Of a stretch of DNA of 64,000 nucleotides, positions 10,800-22,071 are shown piece after piece. The first letter of the stretch is position 1. Every line of letters starts with the position of its first letter. The DNA is from Oreohelix idahoensis. Lineage: Eukaryota > Mollusca > Gastropoda > Stylommatophora > Oreohelicidae. Position numbers and translations under genes: made by a program. Location: positions 62,001 through 126,000 of the forward strand of contig JAMPIV010016259.1 in the NCBI GenBank assembly GCA_024509875.1. Reading direction: 5' to 3'. The notes below the pieces were generated by a model. The model was not told the DNA's origin, did no database searches, and saw nothing but the letters and a program-made list of their open reading frames with translations.

Positions 10800-12269
10800 A
10801 CCTGGGGCTCCTGTTGAGCAGAGTTAGCATGGCGATGCGATCTATCATGTGGAGATCTACCGTCATATCGCGACTATTATCTCTATTGGGACCATTGCTA
10901 TTTCCTCTATTAGGACCATTGTTCTGATTTGAACCCCAGTTAGCATTGTTGCGATTACTATTTCCCCTTTGATAAAAATATCTATTAGATGGATTTTGTT
11001 GTCTGCGAGAAAAATTATTTTAAGGTTGATAATCTCTAGTGTAGTTACCCCTTCAAAATTTCCATAATTGTTGGAACCAAAATGCTGAGGTCCGTTAAAT
11101 TGTCTCCAGTTTCTTGGAGAAGGAGAATTACTACGTGGTGGACCCCTTTGGTATTGTCCAAAATCACGATTATCTCTCCCACCAAAATTGCGATCAGCAC
11201 TTTGAGATCTATGGCACAAATTAGGACCATATGGTATTGCTGAAGCCACGGGTAAACCCTCTCTGACTTGAGAGTGGCTAACAGTCACATTTGGGTGTGC
11301 TGTGACGTATTGGCAACAGTATTGTTCCATATTTTTCAAGTTCGTAGGCTTTCGCTCATGTAGAAAGGAAAGAAAAGAAGTGTTAACTGATGACATGACT
11401 TTGTCACGGAGCAATATGTGTGTTCAGTTTTTGAAAGTTCAATCCAATGTGAAAACGTAAGACGTATATTTGCTATAAACTCTGAAAAATCTTCCCCAGT
11501 CTCCGGTAACATAGTCTTAAAGCGCAGACGATAACCGTCTTCATTAAGTTGGTATTTCTTTATCAAGGCAGCCCTGACAGTATCATAGTTATTTTTGTCG
11601 GGCCCCTCCAACCTACTTACAACATTCATAGCTTCATCCGAAAGTAGTTGCATAAGTCGAGCACAATATTCCGACTTGTCTATCTTCTGAGATTCACATG
11701 TAAGTTCAAATCTATTTAGGGTAAAATATGACATCGTCAGAGGTAGGTTTAAAAGCAGGCAAACTGAGCTTATAAAAATAAGTATTTGTCTTATGAGAAG
11801 TAGTTTGAGTGTCTGTAGGTTTTTGTGTATTAACATTGTTCATCACCTTTAATCTCTCCAGCTCTATAGACAACACCTTTTCCTCGTGCAGCCTCGTATT
11901 TTGTTCAGCTTGCATCTGAAGTTTCCTCTCTTCCATTTGCATTTGCTGTTTAATTTTTTTCTCTTCCATTTCCATTTGCTTTTGAATTTTTCTTTCTTCA
12001 GCCTCTAATTTCTGTTTTTCAGCCTCCATTTTCTGTTTTTCAGTTTCCATCTTAAATTTTCATTCTTCTGCCTGCATCTGCAATTTTCTATCTTCAGCCT
12101 CCATTTTCTGTTTTTCAGCCTCCATTTTTTGTTTTTCAATTTCCATTTGAAGTTTCTTCTCTTCGAATTTCTGAGCTTTGTCATATTCGACACCTGCAAA
12201 TTCTTTTACTTCCTCAGTAGTCATACCAAGGGGTTTCCCTTGTTTAATAAAGTAGTCTAAACTAAACAT
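10800..12269 (-). pseudogene. E1 gag (capsid and RNA-binding polyprotein), broken
   Basis: Gag forms the cytoplasmic virus-like particle. It starts MFSLDYFIKQGKPLGM, resembling E2 gag, followed by a Lys/Glu/Gln coiled coil made of EKQKMEA-type repeats. A TGA near 12058-12060 interrupts the coil in frame. The capsid core follows in another frame (11336-11700; SHWIELSKTEHTY aligns with E2 SRWIDLSGINKTY). Another frame change near 11420 leads to MLRDKVMSSVNTSF, aligning with the E2 SCAN-like segment. The tail is rich in Asn, Gly, Arg and Pro and shifts frame again near 11045. At least one stop and three frameshifts make it non-functional. Confidence 0.82.
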
Positions 12270-13272
12270 TATGCTTTATTTTATACGATATGTACCTTAT
12301 GTAAATATTTTGGAGAAAATCACTTTATCCCAACTCAGTGGGTGACAAGTCCTTGCTTAAGAACTTGTATAATCACCTTTCCAACTATTAATAATGTTAT
12401 TAATTACTTACAAAATATGCACCATAATAATATTACACCATGAGAAAAATAGACAACGTAAACAAGAGAAACGAAGACAAGATATAAACCACAAATGACT
12501 ACGTTCGCAGAATCAACTAAACAAGAAAGCAAACTAAAGAAACAAATATTGCAAAAAATGCAATGACACTGCGAAAAGTATGACAATACAAGTGACAACA
12601 CAGTGTATAAACGAAATATTTGTATAGAAATAAAAAATAGAAAAGAGAGGAAGACACTCACAAACAAATTAATCAAAAAACTAAGGTACAGAGAAAAATA
12701 TAACGACAGCAACACTGAGACGTTTCGTCACACCTAAACAATTACTGTTGTGAGGGACAAGTAGCGATCTGAACTTCGGCAAGGTTTTTAGCCTTGAACC
12801 GGAATTAGCGCTTAATTGAGACTCACAAACTAAATCCTAAAGAACGCTTACGAAGGCCCTGGGTGAACTTGGATGTCCCCTTCGTAAGTCACTAACCCAA
12901 CCAAACCCGCCTAAACATAGAACATAGAACAAGTCAAATGATAAATAGCCTAAGCTCTGAGGAAGGCTTGACAACACCTACAGTGGTACCGTTTACAACA
13001 CAAACAAACCACTTATCTTCAAAAGGAAAAATTCCTGGCCTCCATAACAACAATGATGGGTAACGGTAACACACTAAAGCAGAGCGTAGATGGCCGCAGG
13101 ATTCTCCAGCTTCTCAGGTCCTTGACACCGGATGACATCTACTTGAAACTTGTACAGGAAACAAGAACTGGAAACTCTGCAAACCTTGACTTGACATGTT
13201 GAACTTGTATAATAAACTCCTTGTAGTTAGTACAATGTCAAACACACACCACTTCTGTAGATGATATAAGCC

Positions 13273-13290
13273 CACGAACCTGGCTCACCA
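13273..13290 (-). promoter_or_regulatory. Candidate primer-binding site of E1
   Basis: On the minus strand, one base after the 5' LTR, the sequence reads TGGTGAGCCAGGTTCGTG. Starting with TGG, it is compatible with pairing to a tRNA CCA end. I could not assign the tRNA. Confidence 0.5.
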
Positions 13291-13291
13291 C

Positions 13292-14237
13292 TGTTAAATC
13301 AAAGTTTGATGGAGACAGGGAGAGAATGTCATATAGTAGCTGATAGATGCGAATCAGCATAGGTCGGCTTACGGATGGCCGACAAGTGTGTAGATATGTA
13401 TCTCTGCATACGCGAATGTTAAGGGTTCTTTCATCTAGACAGACTGAAATCACACACCACAGCAAAACGTAGGAGTCAGGGAATGTTGGAACTCCTGGTA
13501 ACGTTATACAGTTTAATACGACAAACTCACGTGAACATCATGGGACGACATTTCATAACAAGTCATGGAGTATCAACAGTTCACAATATACTCATACAGC
13601 ATCAGGTATAAGATATCCATAGTTCATTCACTTCAATAAACAGTACATAGCAAGCCGTTATATCCAAGGCTTTGAATAGCAGATACAATATCTCTCAATC
13701 TTCACTTCACTAAACAGTACATTAGCAAGCCATTATATCCAAGGCTTTGAATAGCAGATACAATATCTCTCAATCTTCACTTGAATAAACAGTACATTAG
13801 TAAGCCGTTATATCTAAGGCTTTGAATAGCAATTATCAAATATTCTCTTTCACAAAAAATCTCTGGTACACACTAGCGAAATGGATAACGTCCATTCCCG
13901 CCAAGCTCTGCCAGAAACTTACTGTCTCGAGATTACCGTATCTCAGTACAGCTCAGCCAAAACACATGCGCGGGCTAGCCGCGAGAGACTACCGCTCAGC
14001 TCAAACCGTACCTACCCCAAAAATCTCACTAGGAACTTTCGAACAGTTTTCTTTATCATATTTTTAAACAAACTAACAACTAGTCAGGTAACAGTTTAAA
14101 CATTACTGAGCATACCACCCCCAACTAAAAAAATTCTCTCATCACGCAGAGCGTGTTTACTAGCGTGTACAAAAATCCGACCCGTACATTCAAGTCTTTA
14201 ACACTTAACTCCCATTAATAAAAAATATGACTTAACA
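13292..14237 (-). repeat. E1 5' LTR (946 bp) with triplicated segment
   Basis: This is the direct repeat partner of 5082-5873. It is 154 bp longer, almost entirely because a 74-75-bp unit beginning near CAGTACAT occurs three times (starts near 13641, 13715 and 13790) instead of once. Small indels account for the rest. Confidence 0.93.
13641..13864. repeat. Three-copy ~75-bp tandem repeat inside an LTR
   Basis: The units share CAGTACAT...AAGCC.TTATATC.AAGGCTTTGAATAGCA; the first two continue into AGATACAATATCTCTCAATC and the third into AATTATCAAAT. The partner LTR has one unit. Confidence 0.9.
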
Positions 14238-14242
14238 GTAGC

Positions 14243-14673
14243 ATATACCGGAAGATTTAAAAGCCGCTTACTATTTTTAAATTGTTATTTCTTCACTCGT
14301 ATGCAACAAATTTATATGAAATACATCAAATTAAAGAGAATTAACTGTCATTTTATTACATAGAATGCTTTTCACTTTAATATTGCAGCTCAGCATGAGA
14401 TCCAGTCTGTTCAACAGATGATTTCAATTTGGTGTCTCTTGTAACATAAGCTTACTGACCATTTTAGATTTTATCTTGTTTCTGTGAAAAAATATAAACC
14501 TTATTAATTAGCAGTTATTCCTATTATAAATGTTTGTTTCGTGTATATCCAGTAGAGACTATTGAGGATATCCAAATTTAAAAATAAGAAATAACTTTTC
14601 ATCCACCTTGTAGATAGCAAAAGAGGCACACAAAGTCTGACCATGTCTGTATTAGTGAAATTAACAGTTCTCT
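14243..14673. other. No recognised feature
   Basis: AT-rich sequence right of E1. The minus-strand frame at 14504-14788 is not similar to anything I recognise, and part of it overlaps the LINE fragment. Confidence 0.5.
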
Positions 14674-14685
14674 TCACTTGCTGAA

Positions 14686-14915
14686 TGCTTTTGACCCCTG
14701 GAGGGAAACGAAGGAGAGGCTGGCCAAAAACAACCTGGCGGAGGACTGTGGAGGCTGAGATGCAAAGAATGAACCAGAGTTGGGGCACTGTACGAAGGAT
14801 GGCCGCCGACCGAGCAAAGTGGAATCAATTTGTTGTTGCCCTACAAGACGCCACTAGGCGTGATGGCCACTGACTGCTTTGACGGTCGGCGGCTAAGGAT
14901 CAAAGAAGAAGAAGA
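14686..14915 (+). mobile_element. LINE 3' end with (GAA)n tail, 5'-truncated
   Basis: The fragment encodes only the last ~60 residues of a LINE polyprotein (GKRRRGWPKTTWRRTVEAEM ... LQDATRRDGH) and a short 3' UTR ending in AAGAAGAAGA. A 12-bp duplication TCACTTGCTGAA flanks it (14674-14685 and 14916-14927), showing genuine insertion by target-primed reverse transcription. It is the same family as 24820-25516, whose C-terminus is nearly identical. Confidence 0.9.
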
Positions 14916-15044
14916 TCACTTGCTGAAGAGAAATGGACACACATGAAAACGATGAGAAAGATGAGGAAAGACCATCAGCCGATTGCACTCGACAAGAGGA
15001 CTTTGTGTGTTTTTTGTTAAAAGTGTTTTCTCCTTAGGTAGCTA

Positions 15045-15331
15045 AAGGGTATAGTGGTTGATTCAAGAAAGCAAGCTGCCAGAATGCCATGGGTTCAATT
15101 CACCCTATTAACACGCTCCAGTCTACCCAGATATAAATGGGTACCTGTCCATGCTCCAAGTTAAGGAAGGAAAAGGCAACGAGGAAGGGAACTGGTCACC
15201 CCCCTCACCTCTCGCTGCTGGACCTAGTATAGCAAAGTCTCTAACACTTCACTCCCCTACTGAAGTATCTGCTAGGGGACTTCCTTTACCTAGGGCTGTG
15301 TACTTTAGCCCCCTGTAAAATGATGATGTTT
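15045..15331 (+). mobile_element. tRNA-derived SINE
   Basis: The 5' part resembles a tRNA gene: an A-box-like TAGCTAAAGGGTATAGTGG and, about 50 bases on, a B-box-like GGGTTCAATTCACC. A non-tRNA body of about 200 bp follows and ends in AAAATGATGATG. Head, body and trinucleotide tail are a SINE layout, with transcription expected from the internal RNA polymerase III promoter. I found no clear target duplication, so the ends are approximate. Confidence 0.6.
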
Positions 15332-15335
15332 AACT

Positions 15336-15920
15336 AGGACTACAGAGCTTCTCGCTATTTTGCAGCCAATACCATGTTGAACTCCGTGGTGTTATCTACA
15401 CTGTAGATGTAGGCTTTTCCTGGGGCTTTTCTGCCATCCCGAAACGTGTTGAGATGAAGTCATGAGCTCCAGTTTCTCTAGCTTGGCTTGTATTTATTAA
15501 AAGAATCATCACATCTGGTCCCAAGCTAGGAGGAAGAAGCGCTGGCATACTGTGCATTCCCTACCATCCAAGGGGCTCTCCAGATCTGCAGAGCTAAGTT
15601 ACTGTGCTCTGATTCTAGGCTCTCCCAAAGGAATTGTCACGTCCTTCACAAAGCCACTTCTGACCTCCCCCCGCCTATCATGGGTCCATATTGAGATCCT
15701 CCTGCATGCAGCCAACCAGGTAAAAGCCAGAGTTACGTCTAGGGCTCAAGTGACTCCTCCAAGTTTAGTGTGCAATGCTGGGTTCTCAACATGTATCACC
15801 ACAATGATAGAAATGAAGAGAGAAAAAAGTATTTAAACTGAACGCATGGTAAAACAATGTTGACACTTTAAGCCACCAAAGAAAATGGTGCCTGGGTCTT
15901 GCATTCTCAAACTGTCTAGA
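15336..15920. other. No recognised feature
   Basis: The 94-codon plus-strand frame at 15552-15836 has no recognisable domain and unremarkable composition. I treat it as chance. Confidence 0.45.
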
Positions 15921-15924
15921 GATT

Positions 15925-15985
15925 ATTGTAGCTAGGCGGTGGTGCCGTTCGGAAGGTCCTGGGTTCGATTCTCCGGTAAGCCACT
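15925..15985 (+). other. tRNA-like promoter remnant (possible SINE head)
   Basis: TAGCTAGGCGGTGGTGCC followed by GGGTTCGATTCTCCGG looks like A and B boxes. The spacing is too short for a complete tRNA, and no cloverleaf forms by eye. It is probably a degraded SINE or tRNA pseudogene. Confidence 0.35.
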
Positions 15986-16102
15986 CACTCCTGTTGTTTT
16001 TCTGTTGTCTAGTTTTCTACAGCTGTAATGGTAGCCATATTAACAGCCCTGGAAATAATTACAGATAATTCCTCTGCTTTAAGAATAGTTATAGATTTGC
16101 TA

Positions 16103-18290
16103 AAGTGCGTTTCACAATGTTTGCCGCTGTTTAATATTCAATATCTCTGCAACCACTTGATCGTAATTGTTGCAACTTTGCATATGACCTAATGATCGCT
16201 ATTTCCCGAGGGGGGACATTTTTTTCCTCGTTAACAAACTTATGGTTTTAAATTTTCGTTATTTAAAGTATACAAAATCGACCACCTCCTAGTCCAACCG
16301 TGTATTGACAGGGCTTACCCCTTCATATTTGTGAGCTATTTCGATTTAACATCTTGAACGTATTTCACGTGATTTTCCCCGTGTTTCAGCTCACTACCGC
16401 ACTGTTTTGAACATTACATTGATCCTTCCGGTGTGTTCAGTTACCGTTCTACTGATTGTGTATTTCAGTGCATAGGCGTATCTTGCGGTATTCTAGGTCT
16501 GTAATACAATGGGTATGAAAGTCAAGTTCCTTACACTGCATACAATGGCAGTGAAGATGTATAAATATTTCTGCAGAGAAGCTAAGCGTGGTAAACTGTA
16601 TCGGAGTCTCTCAAATCCTGAAAAGAGAACTATTCACGCTTTGGGTTTAAGTAAACGCTCATTTCATCAATTACTCAAAGCTAATGGAATTTTCAGTTCA
16701 ATCAATACCAGGACGCAAGGAAGAAAGGAAGTAGTAGATAGTTTTGACAGGGATGTGATTAGAAGAGAGATTTGTAGAATGTTCAATTCCAAAGAAACCG
16801 TGACACTAAGAAAACTGAAAATTCGGCTGAGAACACACAATGACATTGATGTGTCGAAACCAACATTATGGAGAACTGTTAGAAGCATTGGCTTTACGTT
16901 TAGGAAGTATGCTAGTGGAAGAAACGTCATCTGCGAGAAGCCGCACTTAGTATCTATGAAAAGTAAATATTTACGGGAAATGCGTAATCAAGATTATGAT
17001 ATTGTGTATGTGGATGAAACTTGGATCAACGCTCACCACACAAGTGAAAAGGAATGGCAGTTATCAGATGGAACGATTAAAAGATGTGTACCCAGTGGAA
17101 AAGGACAACGTCTGATAATGGCACATGCAGGCAGCAGACACAATGGGCTAGTGAAAAATGCTGAACTTATTTTCACTTCCAATTATACGGACAACCGGGA
17201 CTATCATACCGAGATGAACGGTAACATATTTAGAGAGTGGATTGAAAATACTCTTCTTCCGTCCCTAGACATACCATCCTGTCTGATAATGGACAACGCA
17301 TCATACCACTACGCTGTGGCAGAAGAAGACAAAATCCCGACATCTTCGAGTACAAAAGATGTTATAAAGATTTGGCTCAGAAAAGAAGACATTCCATTTA
17401 ACGAGGGGTTTCTGAAACCTGAATTACCGTCCCTTGTTAAGAAATCACAAAAGACCAAGATATTCCATATAGACAAGTTGATTCAACAGCACGGTCATAT
17501 GTGTTTGAGACTGCCACCTTATCATTCACATTTAAACCCAATTGAACTCGTTTGGGCAAAAGTTAAAGGACAGGTGGCAGCTGAAAATAAAACTTTCAAA
17601 CTATGCAATATGAAAGAACTAACATATGCCGCCCTCTCGCAGATAGACAAAGATTATTGGTGTAAATGTGAAGACCATGTCTTAAAAGAGGAAAATGACT
17701 ATTGGAAAAAAGATGACTGTCGTTCGTTCAGCCGAGAATAGTCATCAATATGTTAGACTCGTCTGACTCAGAATAAGTGTGTAAATACCTTATATGTTTT
17801 ATATGTTTTCTCCTCTATCTATGTGTATATGTAAACCAATTCATTTCCTTTTTATCTCCGCGATTTCACTACTATTTTTAACATACACAGTACTTTCACC
17901 TCTTCATGCATCCATTCACGTTTTAGTATAAAAAGTAACATTTACAACGAATAGGCGTTATTATTCTCTCAAATATTTCGAAGAAATAAAAAAAGGACCT
18001 CACGTAATCAGTTAACAAACCCCTCTAACATTCGAATTGTATAGACGCCTTTGCCGAAAATATGCAACTTCCTTCATTTACGGTAAATTATTTTCTTCCA
18101 CGACACAATTTTTACTTCGTTAAAAAAGATCAAAGGAATTAGCCGTTGCAAGAAAAGAACACTACCTGCAACATTGAATTTTATAAAAACTTTGGGACAT
18201 TGAAAATATAAGACCACAAGCAAAAAAATCATGTTTATCAGTGAAAGGAATATGGAGTCAATCGTTGACCGATCTTTTTGAAACGCACTA
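16103..18290 (+). mobile_element. Sailor-like Tc1/mariner-superfamily DNA transposon
   Basis: A 2188-bp cut-and-paste transposon with one intact transposase gene. The ends are short inverted repeats of about 12 bp: AAGTGCGTTTCA at 16103-16114 and its near-complement TGAAACGCACTA at 18279-18290. Each is flanked by TA (16101-16102 and 18291-18292), the target duplication of this superfamily. The transposase carries a DDE domain with an unusually long second spacing. The copy looks structurally complete and could be recent. Confidence 0.82.
16509..17741 (+). CDS. IS630/Tc1/mariner-type transposase with ~DD83E spacing
   Basis: This enzyme would bind the element ends and catalyse excision and integration in the nucleus. 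The N-terminal ~150 residues hold helix-turn-helix-like stretches (GLSKRSFHQLLK; VSKPTLWRTVRSIGFTFRKY). The catalytic residues sit in YVDETWIN (D1), CLIMDNASYH (D2) and HLNPIELVW (E). About 83 residues separate D2 and E, against 34 in classical Tc1. That is close to the DD82E reported for the Sailor family; the comparison is from memory. The frame is open over 410 residues from an ATG at 16509, with a second ATG six bases later. No upstream extension is needed and I see no break. It lies between the element's inverted repeats with ~400 bp and ~550 bp of flanking non-coding DNA. Confidence 0.85.
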   Translation: MGMKVKFLTLHTMAVKMYKYFCREAKRGKLYRSLSNPEKRTIHALGLSKRSFHQLLKANGIFSSINTRTQGRKEVVDSFDRDVIRREICRMFNSKETVTLRKLKIRLRTHNDIDVSKPTLWRTVRSIGFTFRKYASGRNVICEKPHLVSMKSKYLREMRNQDYDIVYVDETWINAHHTSEKEWQLSDGTIKRCVPSGKGQRLIMAHAGSRHNGLVKNAELIFTSNYTDNRDYHTEMNGNIFREWIENTLLPSLDIPSCLIMDNASYHYAVAEEDKIPTSSSTKDVIKIWLRKEDIPFNEGFLKPELPSLVKKSQKTKIFHIDKLIQQHGHMCLRLPPYHSHLNPIELVWAKVKGQVAAENKTFKLCNMKELTYAALSQIDKDYWCKCEDHVLKEENDYWKKDDCRSFSRE

Positions 18291-18292
18291 TA

Positions 18293-18655
18293 TCACACAT
18301 ATAATCCCTTAAATAGTGACATGGATGCAGCTAATCAGACATCAGAGAAAAAATAATGCTAATCAAAACTGCTTTTGTAAACAAAGGGTGTTATTTAAGA
18401 ATTGCTTGAATTTCATTTTAAATCAGACTGACTGCAATAATAAAGTAGGACGAAGTGTTTGATAGTAATAAATATCAAATTGAAGGAAAAAAAGCTGTAA
18501 CACCACAGCACGACCGTTAACTAATGTGTGCACTTGGACAGACGTTACTTTACTTTGTCCTGAATGTCTAACTGGTAAGTAATCTATTAGGACGCGAGTT
18601 TTTGTACTGCATGTCTAATTCAGATTAATATAGAAACGCTAGTAAGAATGGACAG
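18293..18655. other. No recognised feature
   Basis: AT-rich sequence between two transposons; nothing identified. Confidence 0.5.
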
Positions 18656-18663
18656 ACCTAGCG

Positions 18664-18811
18664 CAGGGCCGTAGATGTGGGGGGTGGTTTGGGTGTGTGT
18701 CCCCCTCCCTTAGGGGAAAAATAAGCTGTACCAGTACCAAAAAAGTGCATAAAAATTAAAAAAAAAAATTAAAACCCACCCTCCCCTAATAAAGTACTAT
18801 CTACGGCCCTG
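18664..18811. mobile_element. hAT-type MITE (148 bp)
   Basis: The termini are perfect 13-bp inverted repeats, CAGGGCCGTAGAT and ATCTACGGCCCTG. They are flanked by an exact 8-bp duplication ACCTAGCG (18656-18663 and 18812-18819), the target size of hAT elements. There is no coding capacity. The interior is GC- then A-rich with a TATC/ACTATC symmetry near the right end. Confidence 0.92.
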
Positions 18812-18819
18812 ACCTAGCG

Positions 18820-19699
18820 AACTGCATAATATCGTCAAACATTACAGGTATTTAACAAGAAGAAAGGTTAATATATAGTGATTGGTGAGTATATGGCAGG
18901 GAAAGTGAAGGTCTGGCGATGTTCTTATAAAACAAAAGATTAATGAAAGCCAATTAAATATCTGACTAAACACCACAGGTCTTTACACCACTCTCATGTT
19001 TATTATATTTTGTTGGTGTTTTTTTTTATTTGCCTTTGAGGGAGGGGGGGGGGGTTGGAATTTGTTTTGCTGTATCTCTCTTTTTTGTTTATTTGTTGTT
19101 TTTTTTTAACATGCACACAAATTGGTAATTTTGATTTTCCCTATTTTGCAATAATTGGACATGAGATATGATGCTACTGTCACTTATCGGCAATTATTCA
19201 TATTATTTGGAATTGATAACGATATACTGTTTTATCCTTATTATAACCCATCAGAGGATGAACGGGATATTTATCATCATCAAATTAAAAAAAAAATACT
19301 TAAAAAACGCCTGAACTGTATATGAATCATATCGTGACACCAGAAATTCACCCTACATAATAATGTTTACAGTCTAGTGTCTACGGGAGCTCAGTGTAAA
19401 ATCATACCAAGTGTATTAGCAGCTAAAGTACAAAGTTCAGGTAGACTGAGAGGAACATGTGATTATCTTAATCTATATTTTTGAATGTCTGTTTGTCCAC
19501 TGAAGAAACAGAGGACACGTTATTTTAGTAATTAATGGTAGACATTAATTATATTGTTTTCCTTAGATGATCTTACAGATTTTAAACATCAGGCTCAGTT
19601 TTACCCCGAAATGAAAATTGGTTACAGTGATGAAATTTACAATACAGCTTTAATTGCAATAGAATATAAGTAAGGTTATTACTATGGAAGGGGTGGAAC
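18820..19699. other. No recognised feature
   Basis: AT-rich sequence with a G homopolymer near 19041-19053 and T runs. No coding signal, repeat pair or RNA gene was found. Confidence 0.5.
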
Positions 19700-19710
19700 T
19701 GCATACTCTT

Positions 19711-20505
19711 AATAATAATAAATTCTTTAAGCACCAAACACGGCGCATAAGGCAGAAACCAGTGCTCTCCAGGTTGTTCGTTGTGACGCCACTCCTCTTA
19801 GCTCTTGCACATTGTTTAATCCCAACGTTCTTCCTTCTCTTATTATTGTTCTTCTGAGTGTTTCTTTTGGTCTTCCTTTTTTCCTCTTACCCTCAGGAAC
19901 CCAAGTGAGTGCCTGCAATGGTATTCTGTTGTTTTGCATTCGTAGGACATGACCGATATATGACCATCGTCCTTTCCTTATATAGTTGGAGACATATTTC
20001 TGCCTAGAGTCTTCTCTTATTTGTCGATTAGTCTTGAATTCTTTCCAACTGATGTTCATGAGTTTTCTAAGACATTTGTTCTCGAATGTATTCAGCTTGT
20101 TCTCCAATGATTTTGTTATTTTCCAACTCTCACAGCCGTATGTTAACACTGAGATAACATTTGAATTAAACAGACGAAGCTTGGTATGTATATTCAATGA
20201 TCGTAATTTCCAAATGTTAGATAATCTATTGAAGGCGCTAGCTGCCAAAGCAATTCTAGTATGAATTTCTCTTGTTGTGTCACCATCCTGAGTCATTTTA
20301 CTGCCTAAATAATTGAAACTTTCAACTTTCTGTAGTTTTTCCCCGTTCAGGATGATATTAAAGTTCTCGTTAGAAAAGTTCATAACTTTAGTTTTAGAGG
20401 CATTTATTTGGAGACCTATTTTAACCGAAAGATGACACAAATTATCTACTGCTTCTTGGGATTGTCTGGGTGTTGAACTTAAGAATGCTAAATCATCTGC
20501 GAAAT
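19711..20505 (-). mobile_element. 5'-truncated LINE copy with (TAA)n-type tail
   Basis: The minus strand encodes the C-terminal ~260 residues of a LINE polyprotein. It begins exactly at RT motif C (FADDLAFL) and runs through FNYLGSKMTQDGD, LTYGCESW and GKRKKGRPKETLRR to a stop at 19727. A short TTATTATTA tail follows. The duplication TGCATACTCTT lies at 19700-19710 and 20506-20516, so both ends are exact and the 5' truncation happened at integration. The open minus-strand reading continues beyond 20505 into a minisatellite; that extension is not part of the LINE. Confidence 0.92.
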
Positions 20506-20580
20506 GCATACTCTTGGTTTCCCACAAACTAACCGAACTGAAGGAGGTATAGCGGAGGAAACGACTGGGGTAAATGTGGA

Positions 20581-20851
20581 GGTATGGTGGAGGAGACATT
20601 AATTGTAAAGATGTGCCAGAGATCAGAGGTATGATGGAGGACATGATTGGAGTAGATGTGTTGGAGGTCAGAGGTATGGTGGATGACATGATTGGAGTAG
20701 ATGTGTTGGAGGTCAGAGGTATGATGGAGGACATGATTGGAGTAGATGTGTTGGAGGTCAGAGGTATGATGGAGGACAATGATTGGAATAGACGTGCTGA
20801 AGGTGAGAGGTATGATGGATGACATGATTGAATTAAGATATGGTCGTGGGA
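20581..20851. repeat. 45-bp minisatellite
   Basis: A GAGGTATGRTGGAKGACATG-led unit recurs with starts near 20626, 20671, 20716, 20761 and 20807, so the period is 45-46 bp, with diverged units at each side. Because 45 is a multiple of three, repetitive peptides can be read in several frames on both strands; these are not genes. Confidence 0.92.
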
Positions 20852-21860
20852 GGTACGATGTAGAATATGAATGGAGTAGATATGCTGGAGGTGGGATGTA
20901 TAGTTGCCACTGGATTAATCCGAGAATTAACCGTGGAGCGCTGGTCTTGGTTATTCAGGTAATAATGGTGGCTCAGAAGTACCGCAACCAGATGATACAT
21001 TAAAAATGCTGTTACTTTTTAAAATCGGGCAACGCCGGATGTTTCTGCTATTATAATATAATTTTTCTGTAAGATTCGTTGTGGCGGCGCACTTAGCCTT
21101 CATACTTTCTTAGACTACAGCTTCCTTGTTCTTCTGCGAGAGGTTTTCATAAAAGGGACGTAACTTCTCAGAAGAAAAAGGCAAAGAATATGTTTTATTG
21201 TGTCCCTTCCGTTATTGCTGATTATATGGAGAGAAAAGTTTTTGGGAATAAAAAAAAAAGAATAAAAAAACATATTTTACAGGGAAAATATCAATACATA
21301 AGCAAAATCTACGAATATGTTATCTTAAATTAGGGCGACCCTTGACGTGGACGCACGAGGTGGGCACTAGCTTGTAAACTGTGTCACGAAATATAATTAA
21401 AACGTCAACCCAAGAGGATATTGTACTGCATAAGGTGGCAGTTCTTACCCATCAGCGCCCCTATGAAACATAGACTTTCAATAAACGTGCCCCAAACCTT
21501 CCTGTTCTGTATCATACGTGTCATGTCTTCTTTATTACAATCATTTACGTTTTCATTCCCATTCCCTTCTCCATTTTTTAGGACTCCCTCTATCTATCTT
21601 ACCTTTGGAATTCCAGAACAGGAAATGCTCTGTAACACCACAAACAAAGCAGTTTCCTCAACATACATCTCATCCAACGTTAACGCCCCCCCCCCCCCAG
21701 TTCTTCATCCCCATCACCGGCACTCCCTTGTCTTTCTCCATCAGTTCCGCATGTGTGATCATGTTACATCACCTTAATCCTTCCATTCCCACAAGCACCC
21801 ATCCATGAAAAGTACATTCCTTTGGTTGCTACTTTTTTTCTTTTGCTACCCATACACAAG
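20852..21860. other. No recognised feature
   Basis: AT-rich sequence with an A-rich run near 21250-21275 and a C homopolymer near 21688-21699. Open frames are short and proline/serine-rich by composition. Confidence 0.5.
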
Positions 21861-21861
21861 G

Positions 21862-22052
21862 TAGTCCTTGTTCTGGAATCCACAGGGTAAGGGAGGTAGA
21901 GGTAAATAAAGGAACGCGTGGATAAGAGTGCCGGAGACAGACATGAGGGGGCATGAAGAAGACATAGAAAGACCTTGAGCTGACGGCACGGGACAGGAAG
22001 ACTTGGCATACGTAAGTTGAAGGCCTATGCTCCTTGGGGAGCTAAAGGGTGT
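21862..22052 (+). mobile_element. Degenerate LINE C-terminal fragment
   Basis: Plus-strand translation gives a decayed version of the basic LINE tail (WNPQGKGGRGK, then EDIERP-like residues, with stops) and ends near GAGCTAAAGGGTGTTGATGATG, which resembles a TGA-type tail. No target duplication was found. The match is by pattern only. Confidence 0.5.
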
Positions 22053-22071
22053 TGATGATGCTCCAAACCCA

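Larger units (their letters stand above)
5082..14237 (-). mobile_element. E1: decayed Ty3/gypsy LTR retrotransposon without pol
   Basis: Two long direct repeats (5082-5873 and 13292-14237) both begin TGTTAA and end TTAACA. They are flanked by the 5-bp duplication GTAGC at 5077-5081 and 14238-14242, which fixes the ends exactly. Coding remnants lie on the minus strand in the order gag, then protease. Gag matches the layout of E2 in this window (coiled coil, capsid with SCAN-like part, basic Asn/Gly-rich tail). No integrase, reverse transcriptase or RNase H remnant is visible between the protease and the 3' LTR, where only about 2 kb remain. Without the nested solo LTR the element would be about 6.7 kb. 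It is best read as a gag/protease-bearing non-autonomous element or a deleted relative of E2. Confidence 0.92.

Noticed and set aside
15925..15985. Functional tRNA gene
   Set aside because: A and B boxes are present but too close together, and no complete cloverleaf with anticodon arm can be drawn.
20506..20825. Serine/threonine/proline repeat proteins on both strands
   Set aside because: They are readings of a 45-bp minisatellite. The fusion to LINE sequence stops exactly at the LINE target duplication at 20506-20516.
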